Source: Emiliania huxleyi CCMP1516 (Eukaryota; Haptophyta; Isochrysidales; Noelaerhabdaceae). From it: 20,994 bases of DNA. The DNA is taken from NCBI RefSeq assembly GCF_000372725.1, contig NW_005201213.1:4361-25354 (forward strand), given 5' to 3'. How positions within the stretch are numbered: the first letter of the stretch is position 1; the number at the start of each line of letters is the position of its first letter. Shown one piece after another: positions 18,459 through 20,994 of the stretch. Both the position numbers and the translations under genes were made by a program. The notes beneath the pieces are model-generated. The model saw only the letters and a program-made list of their open reading frames with translations. It did not search any database and was not told where the DNA came from.

Positions 18459-20768
18459 GCGGTGCAAACTGCGAGAAGGAGACGTCGTCCAGCGCCATGT
18501 CCGACCTGACAGGTGTGTAGCCACTAGACCCCGTCAAGCCGTTGAAGCGCACCTTCGTCGTCGAGGCGGGCAGGAGGATCGCCGCGTCGAGCCAGCTATT
18601 GCCCTGGTTACCAGTCCTGCTCCAGAGCGTGGACCAGCCCGTCTCATTGTTGTAGGCCTCGATGGAGAGGGTGCCCATCTCATTGCTGAACGTGAACCCG
18701 TCGTACATGTGGTAGAAGAAGGAGAGGGTGGCGTCCTGCTGGAGCGAGAAGCGCGGGCTCTCGAGCTGGTGCAGCTTGTTGGAGCGCGAGGTCGCCTCGG
18801 TGAAGAGGTAGTAGCCCGAGCCGGTGGTGTGGTCGCCGCTAGGGCCTGTGTATGACGATGGCGTGCTGCCGCTCGTGCGGGTCCAAGAGAACCCGTCCGG
18901 CGCGGTGTCGATCCAGGCGCAAATGTCGACCTCGAAATCGCAGCTCACCATGTCGGGTAGAAGAGGCGGCGGAGTGGGCGGCGGCGGCAAGGGCGGCAGC
19001 GGCGGCGGCGTAGAGGGCGGAGACGGCAAGGACGGCGGCGACGGCGGCGACAGCGGCGGCGGCGGTGAAGGCGGTGATGGCGGTGATGGCGGTGGTGGCG
19101 GGGAGGGAGAGGCGGAGGGAGGCGCCGCCGGCGGCTTGGGACTGGCGCGCGCGTACACGCGGGTGATCATGCTCGAGCACGACTTGGACGACGAGCCGTA
19201 GTACAGGGTGCTGCAGCTGCTGTCGCCCGAGTTGCAGTTCGACTGGCCGTAGACGCCCGTGCCCGAGCAGACGCCGGTGGAGCCGGAGACCGTGTTCTGC
19301 TGGTCGCCGTCGATGATCACGCCGCTGCCGCCCATCCACGCGAAGTCGTCCGAGGCCAGAGCCGAGCCGGAGGCGCCGACGGAGCCGGTCCAGTACACGG
19401 TGGTCGAGGTGCCGACCCACGTGCCGCTCATGGTGACGGGGCTGCTGAGGAGCGAGCCCGAGGCGGACCATGTGACGGGGATGCCGCCCAAGTTGGCCGC
19501 GGCGAGGGTGGCGCCGATCGTGCGGTCCGTGTCGAACTTGTACTCGAGCGTCAGGTCGGGGCCAGTGCTGCCGTCGCAGTAGAACTCCTGCTCCCACGTG
19601 TCGGTCGTGTCGGTGACGCAGTCGGTGCAGACCAGCGGCGAGGTCGACGTCGCGAAATTGGACGGCTCCGGGCCGTACGGCAGGCTCTCGGCGCACCTGG
19701 AGCCGCTGGTGACGGCGAACTGGACCAGCACCTTGGGCGGCGGCGCGGGCGAAGCGAAGACGTAGAACTTGCACACCGTCAGCCCCGCCGCAGACGGCCG
19801 GTTGAGGTAGATGTAGCGCCCCAACGCGTTGATCTCCACCTCCAACATCACGTTCGACAACACGCTCACGTCCGACTTCACCAGCGCGTTGCCCGTGTAC
19901 GTCTCCGCCGTCGAGCCGAGATAGATGTCGACGTCCGTCAGCCGCTCCGCGCAGCAGTCGTTGCGGTTCTGCAGCCGCACGTAGCGCACATACACCTCGC
20001 TCCCGAGGTCGACGCCCCACCATTGGCTTGTGTAGTGGCCGCACTCGGCCCACGGCCGTCCCGTCGTGCTGTCGGCGTATGACAGGTCGCTCACGGGCGC
20101 CTGCTTGTCGAACAAGCTCGAGTCCTGGTACGTGGTGGCGGCGCGGAGGTCGAGCAGCTGCACGTCAGGCGGCGGCGGCGACGGCGAGGCGGACGGCGGC
20201 GGCGCAGGGTGAGGCGGCGCAGCCCAGCACACCTACCTCGAGGTACACATGAACATGACATGACATGACATGACATGAACATGAACATGAACATGAACAT
20301 GAACATGAACATGAGCGTGGGGGGGTGGGGGGGCTGGGCACCAGGGCTGGGTGAAGCGCGAGAGCTGAGGAGGTGCATTGGGGAGCGAGAGATTTCAGTG
20401 CGCGCGGCCTGCAGGCAGAAGATGAACACAATGCCAACTCGGAGAGCACGCGTGCTGGAGAGCAAGGGTACGGAGATCGCTGCGTGGCCGCGGCCCTCCA
20501 CCCTCTTCTTCTTGACCTGTCCACGCAGCAGCAGCCCAAGGCACGCCGCGAGGAGCAGCGCCAGCACGGCCGCACAAGAGTGGAGAAAGAGCAGCGAGGC
20601 CGCATCGATCTCTGAGAGGGCCGTGGCGTTCCTGAAGCTCGTCTCGAGTGAGGGGTAACCGATCTTGGTCGCGCCGGAAGTCTCGTCAAAGGGGGCGAGC
20701 TCGGCGTAGGCGCCCATGTTGAGCTTGGAGGTGGTTGGGTAGACGTTGGAGTGGGCCGTGGCGGTCAT
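2404..20768 (-). CDS. Giant spliced surface receptor: lectin-MAM-CUB-beta-helix-GCC2/3 array-multi-TM-TIR
   Basis: Exons read on the minus strand are 20768-20409 (or to 20517), 20232-18124, 18056-4716, 4635-3893, 3822-3744, 3672-3577, 3503-3288, 3215-2835, 2760-2695 and 2619-2404 (TGA at 2406-2404). Summed, they keep one open frame of about 5,868 codons (36 fewer with the alternative exon-1 end). Boundaries were placed where domain homology needs them, for example CUB ...SGWK|ICW and TIR ...VFLD|VDDLKDIG. The order of domains indicates a plasma-membrane receptor with adhesive ectodomains, a disulfide-rich stalk, about nine membrane helices and a cytosolic TIR-like tail. The ATG at 20768 is the first Met of its exon, but a strong acceptor (CCCTCAG|AAC, exon from 20810) lies just upstream, so a further 5' exon outside the window is possible. 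Ligand, signalling partner and gene name are unknown. The domain calls and exon chain are firm; the 5' end and intron 1 are not. Confidence 0.85.
2620..2694 (-). other. Intron 9 (GC-AG, 75 nt)
   Basis: Donor AAG|GCGCGC and acceptor CACAG|GTG, phase 0. Removal joins HRK to VSLVLLAK. The length is a multiple of 3 with no in-frame stop, so retention would insert 25 residues without breaking the frame. Confidence 0.75.
2695..3215 (-). other. Second TIR-like domain (exons 8 and 9)
   Basis: About residues 5649-5797. After VLLCSPNF comes a fresh alpha/beta pattern: a strand (CTLWASPANAG), a helix, a strand (GLTIST), then MLLYLNEDSFV, a helix LAEQVKQARED, the strand LKIVMAHENDP, GCQFSRFF and TPQELIAGGLYKDLA. 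This block is what I recognise from C-terminal tails of algal GCC2/GCC3 receptors. It may be a degenerate second TIR, or the second half of one elongated domain. Intron 8 interrupts it at 2761-2834. Confidence 0.6.
2761..2834 (-). other. Intron 8 (GA-AG, 74 nt)
   Basis: The spliced reading EVTPQ|ELIAGGLYKDLA is required by the TIR-like family pattern, which places the donor at CAG|GAGCGA and the acceptor at GCAG|GAG, phase 0. The length is not a multiple of 3, so the downstream frame depends on splicing. The 8-mer GCAGGAGC occurs at both junctions, so the only other placement within the repeat would be GC-GA, which is less plausible. Confidence 0.7.
3216..3287 (-). other. Intron 7 (GC-AG, 72 nt)
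   Basis: Donor GAG|GCGCCG and acceptor CCTAG|GCG, phase 0, joining IIAE to AVLLCSPNF. The direct repeat AGGCG spans both junctions. Unspliced, the acceptor itself gives an in-frame TAG, so retention would truncate the tail. Confidence 0.8.
3504..3576 (-). other. Intron 6 (GC-AG, 73 nt)
   Basis: Donor AAG|GCTCGC and acceptor CACAG|AAC, phase 0, with a pyrimidine-rich 3' half. It joins GYFRSK to NCLREV within the TIR core. Confidence 0.82.
3673..3743 (-). other. Intron 5 (GC-AG, 71 nt)
   Basis: Donor GAC|GCGCGC and acceptor CATAG|GTA, phase 0. It joins VFLD to VDDLKDIG, which is continuous in the TIR fold. Confidence 0.8.
3823..3892 (-). other. Intron 4 (GT-AG, 70 nt)
   Basis: Donor CTG|GTGAGT and acceptor AATAG|GTC, phase 2, splitting the Trp codon of HIW|STG. 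Among the securely placed introns this is the only one with a canonical GT donor and the only one not in phase 0. Confidence 0.85.
3893..5268 (-). other. Polytopic membrane module (about nine TM helices)
   Basis: About residues 5086-5518, spanning the end of exon 3 and all of exon 4. Hydrophobic segments in order include GRIVGLVLGLCVACGLAAW, KILFGFYQICTVL, LLAIALSPVALIALLMVAG, AGLVLIFCFVPSISASIF, ITGLAIGFIVLWPAGSLVLF, LVLTGFVLLI, LVVATLVCSCYAVALAVV, VATSLVLLLLFLGTNW and MIILLAAVLAFFLVGAIV. The block around YWWEAVELARKLVLTG is typical of the membrane module that follows GCC2/GCC3 stalks in algae. An odd helix number fits an outside stalk and a cytosolic TIR tail. Helix 2 is weak, so eight is possible. 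Confidence 0.8.
4636..4715 (-). other. Intron 3 (GC-AG, 80 nt)
   Basis: Donor CAG|GCGCCC and acceptor GATAG|GCC, phase 0. The membrane module continues into exon 4, which has no other way to be reached. Without splicing, the frame stops at 4698-4700, leaving a protein with about four helices and no TIR tail. Confidence 0.82.
5275..5690 (-). other. Juxtamembrane Cys-rich module with polybasic site
   Basis: This is the sequence between the last GCC2/GCC3 repeat and the first membrane helix. It has CVPCPPDATCP, LPRGFWRASPSS and YCASDFKGPECQLC, a pattern conserved at the membrane-proximal end of such receptors. Between them lies ASRRRRLEEAS (RRRR at 5403-5414), which resembles a furin-type cleavage site. 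Confidence 0.65.
5690..15750 (-). other. GCC2/GCC3 (ephrin-receptor-like) cysteine-repeat stalk
   Basis: About residues 1593-4946. The recurring pattern is CxxGxY/F...CxxCxxGxYQ...CxxCxxGxYC, as in the GCC2/GCC3 family. The outer parts (15150-15750 and 5690-6760) are diverged single copies; the middle is a near-identical tandem array. In the array about one residue in ten is Cys (26 per 260), and each 260-residue unit has four N-glycosylation sequons (NAT, NLT, NLT, NGT). This implies a long, rigid, disulfide-bonded and glycosylated extracellular stalk. Confidence 0.92.
6763..15148 (-). repeat. 780-nt higher-order tandem array (about 11 units)
   Basis: The anchor encoding QCEAGTYARLTDRSGD recurs near 15050, 14270, 13490, 12710, 11672, 10892, 10112, 9332, 8552, 8030 and 7250. 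Spacings are 780 nt except one of 1038 and one of 522, that is plus and minus 258. Each unit is three related subrepeats of 88, 86 and 86 residues (starting CREGSFANGT, CSPGSFAATAG and CAKGSYTDAYG). One extra third subrepeat is present around 11880-12140, and one is missing around 8220-8480. Units differ at only a few positions by eye. A more diverged relative of the unit continues below 6760 (anchor CEPGTYANVTDGDG near 6480). Confidence 0.93.
15760..16545 (-). other. Right-handed beta-helix (PMP-like) region
   Basis: About residues 1327-1589. After HIFVAPGAHIMLRSTL the sequence runs in short turns of about 23-25 residues with GGGI or GGAI in each (DGDGGAIRGS, GDGGGIAMEN, GSGGGISIRQ, GANGGGIAMA, NSGGGIQYES). 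This is the pattern of pectate-lyase-like and polymorphic outer-membrane-protein beta-helices. Pectinase catalytic residues are not evident, so a binding or structural role is more likely than an enzyme. Confidence 0.75.
16548..16716 (-). other. Pro-rich linker between MAM3 and beta-helix
   Basis: About 56 residues, with a KAPVPPPVPPSPP start and two copies of an SSPPTSP phrase. Confidence 0.85.
16719..17210 (-). other. MAM domain 3
   Basis: About residues 1106-1269. It has the MAM hallmarks: SCDFEVDICAW, DHTTGSGYYVYTE, LESPRFSL, LSFFYHMYG, LWSRTGDQGDAW and DMALDDVSFSQ. It is clearly more diverged from the other two MAM copies, with an insertion (the YEYHYGDDSPY stretch). MAM domains mediate homophilic or ligand adhesion in extracellular proteins. 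Confidence 0.9.
17214..17376 (-). other. Pro-rich linker between MAM2 and MAM3
   Basis: PPSPPPSPPSLPSPPSTPP-type sequence of about 54 residues, encoded by a GC-rich trinucleotide-like tract. Confidence 0.85.
17379..17852 (-). other. MAM domain 2
   Basis: About residues 892-1049. A complete MAM domain, almost identical to MAM1 at the DNA level. It differs in the GYWYSN loop and the SSWSDRS loop. Confidence 0.92.
17379..17985 (-). repeat. Segmental duplicate, MAM2 copy
   Basis: MAM2 and the adjoining Pro-rich linker match the stretch at about 18469-19082 almost base for base. The match extends through the PPPLLPDM junction into the linker. Confidence 0.9.
17853..18050 (-). other. Pro-rich linker before MAM2
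   Basis: Repeated SPP/PPPSPP runs (hydroxyproline-glycoprotein or pherophorin style) that separate the CUB and MAM2 domains. The coding strand is CCN-rich, so the plus strand is GGC-repeat and G-rich. Confidence 0.85.
18057..18123 (-). other. Intron 2 (GC-AG, 67 nt)
   Basis: Donor AAG|GCGCGC and acceptor GTCAG|ATC, phase 0, with a strong pyrimidine tract. It joins the CUB end SDGSVVGSGWK to ICW, the expected domain ending, and switches the frame into the giant exon 3. The Met at 18080 lies inside this intron and is not a start. Confidence 0.88.
18124..18417 (-). other. CUB domain
   Basis: About residues 726-826. It runs from YFITGPCSLTDGGLCAASP through NYPNSYGRNEECTISG, FDVEQCGSCGCDYLTVNG and WRSDGSVVGSGWK, completed by ICW from the next exon. 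The order of conserved residues is that of CUB domains, which bind proteins or sugars on extracellular proteins. Confidence 0.85.
18469..18948 (-). other. MAM domain 1
   Basis: About residues 549-708. A complete MAM domain from SCDFEVDICAW to DMALDDVSFSQ. It has GFTFSN and SSGYTPVRS where MAM2 has GYWYSN and SSWSDRS. Confidence 0.92.
18469..19082 (-). repeat. Segmental duplicate, MAM1 copy
   Basis: Partner of the copy at about 17379-17985. The copies differ by a net 6 nt in-frame within the MAM domain. By eye the substitutions fall in three short clusters. Confidence 0.9.
18955..19143 (-). other. Pro-rich linker before MAM1
   Basis: SPKPPAAPPSASPSPPPPP followed by repeated SPP units. It separates the N-terminal lectin and unknown domains from the MAM block. 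Confidence 0.85.
19144..19734 (-). other. Unrecognised extracellular Cys-containing domain
   Basis: About residues 287-483. It starts VLVQFAVTSGSRCAESLPYG and ends SCSSMITRVYARAS. It has about ten Cys, is rich in Ser, Thr and Gly, and contains alternating hydrophobic patterns (LTLEYKFDTD, TTVYWTGSVG, GVIIDGDQQN), so a beta-sandwich is likely. I do not recognise a family. Confidence 0.55.
19753..20166 (-). other. F-type lectin / discoidin (F5/8C)-like domain
   Basis: About residues 143-280. LRAATTYQDSS opens the domain, followed by WWGVDLGSEVYVRYVRLQNRNDCCAERL-type sequence split over 20024-19940, then VDIYLGS and YIYLNRP. NRNDCCAERL fits the RxDx4R fucose-contact motif of F-type lectins, including the Cys-Cys pair. 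A His lies 23 residues before the motif's first Arg; the usual spacing is a little longer. It is probably a sugar-binding tip domain. Confidence 0.75.
20233..20408 (-). other. Intron 1 (ends uncertain)
   Basis: The acceptor TAG|GTG before VCWAAPPHP is the likely 3' end. Two phase-0 donors are possible: CAG|GCCGCG at 20408 (176 nt) or the canonical CAG|GTCAAG at 20516 (284 nt). The intron contains the ATGAAC repeat and a C-rich tract. Its pyrimidine tract next to the acceptor is weak. Confidence 0.5.
20247..20314. repeat. ATGACA / ATGAAC repeat in intron 1
   Basis: About four ATGAC pentamers followed by about seven ATGAAC hexamers, then a G-rich run on the plus strand. It encodes a Phe-Met run if read through, which supports its being intronic. 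Confidence 0.9.
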
Positions 20769-20810
20769 GGAGCCTGCCTCGTCCGTCGTGGAGCCCGGAG
20801 CAGGCTCGTT
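20409..20810 (-). other. Exon 1: N-terminal segment with hydrophobic helix
   Basis: The exon is open from an acceptor-like CCCTCAG|AAC at 20810; its first Met codon is at 20768. A helix of about 24 residues (SLLFLHSCAAVLALLLAACLG) is preceded by an acidic SEIDAA and followed by RGQVKKKR. Either it is a signal anchor spliced directly to the lectin exon from CAG|GT at 20516, or the exon runs on to 20409 and adds VGIVFIFCLQ, a second short hydrophobic stretch. The segment before the helix (MGAYAELAPFDE) has no domain I recognise. Confidence 0.55.
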
Positions 20811-20994
20811 CTGAGGGGAGGGGGGGAGGTTGGAGCGGAGAGGCGGCGACGGCGCGCAGCGGAGGCGCCGATGTGGGGCCGACGGTGTGGGAGCGGGGAG
20901 CGAGGGCGGGGCGAAGAGGGGGCGAGAGGGGGTGGAGGGCGGCGCAGGGGAGGGCGGCGGAGCAGGGAGAGGCGGCAAGGGAGTTTGGGGGAGG
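20811..20994 (-). other. Pyrimidine-rich sequence upstream of exon 1
   Basis: On the minus strand this is CT-rich and ends in CCCCCCTCCCCTCAG, a good polypyrimidine tract plus acceptor. It is therefore probably the 3' part of an intron, with the true 5' exon outside the window. It could alternatively be a Pro-rich coding linker or a 5' leader. Confidence 0.5.

Noticed and set aside
17570..18710. Diversity-generating retroelement acting on the MAM loops
   Set aside because: No template repeat or dedicated RT is nearby; the RT at 666-2171 is a Ty3/gypsy type, and the changes are not confined to adenine positions.

Overview
The window looks like nuclear DNA from a unicellular alga, most likely a haptophyte. 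The base composition is very GC-rich, proline linkers of the SPPPP type are common, GCC2/GCC3 (ephrin-receptor-like) cysteine repeats are massively expanded, and the introns are 67-80 nt long and mostly start with GC instead of GT. A dinoflagellate (also known for GC and GA donors) or a pelagophyte cannot be excluded from sequence alone. There is no sign of bacterial operon structure, tRNA, rRNA or CRISPR.

Layout. Positions 1-665 hold no convincing gene, only (CA)n and (GA/GAGC)n microsatellites. Positions 666-2171 (+) carry a 5'- and 3'-truncated Ty3/gypsy-type pol fragment with a good reverse transcriptase but no protease, RNase H or integrase. Positions 2189-2262 are an ACATGC repeat plus a C17 run. 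From 2404 up to at least 20768 one giant gene lies on the minus strand, converging on the retroelement. Its first exon may begin at a splice acceptor at 20810, so it could start beyond the window.

The giant gene can be read through about nine introns into one protein of roughly 5,830-5,870 residues. The order is: an N-terminal hydrophobic segment; an F-type-lectin/discoidin-like domain; an unrecognised Cys-containing domain; a Pro-rich linker; MAM1; CUB; a Pro-rich linker; MAM2; a linker; MAM3; a linker; a Gly-rich right-handed beta-helix (PMP-like) region; about 3,350 residues of GCC2/GCC3 cysteine repeats; a juxtamembrane Cys module with an RRRR site; about nine membrane helices; and a cytoplasmic tail with one or two TIR-like domains. 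This is the architecture of a cell-surface adhesion or recognition receptor: sugar- and protein-binding modules at the tip, a very long disulfide-rich stalk, a polytopic membrane anchor and an intracellular TIR output.

The stalk contains an extremely homogeneous array with a 780-nt period (260 aa, three subrepeats of 88, 86 and 86 aa), with one unit gaining and one losing exactly 258 nt. Because the period is divisible by 3 and GC is high, an antisense frame and a second sense-strand frame are also open over more than 9 kb; I treat these as shadows. The points most worth follow-up are the domain architecture, the GC-AG and GA-AG introns (some flanked by short direct repeats), and the near-identical MAM1/MAM2 duplication, whose differences are confined to a few short clusters.
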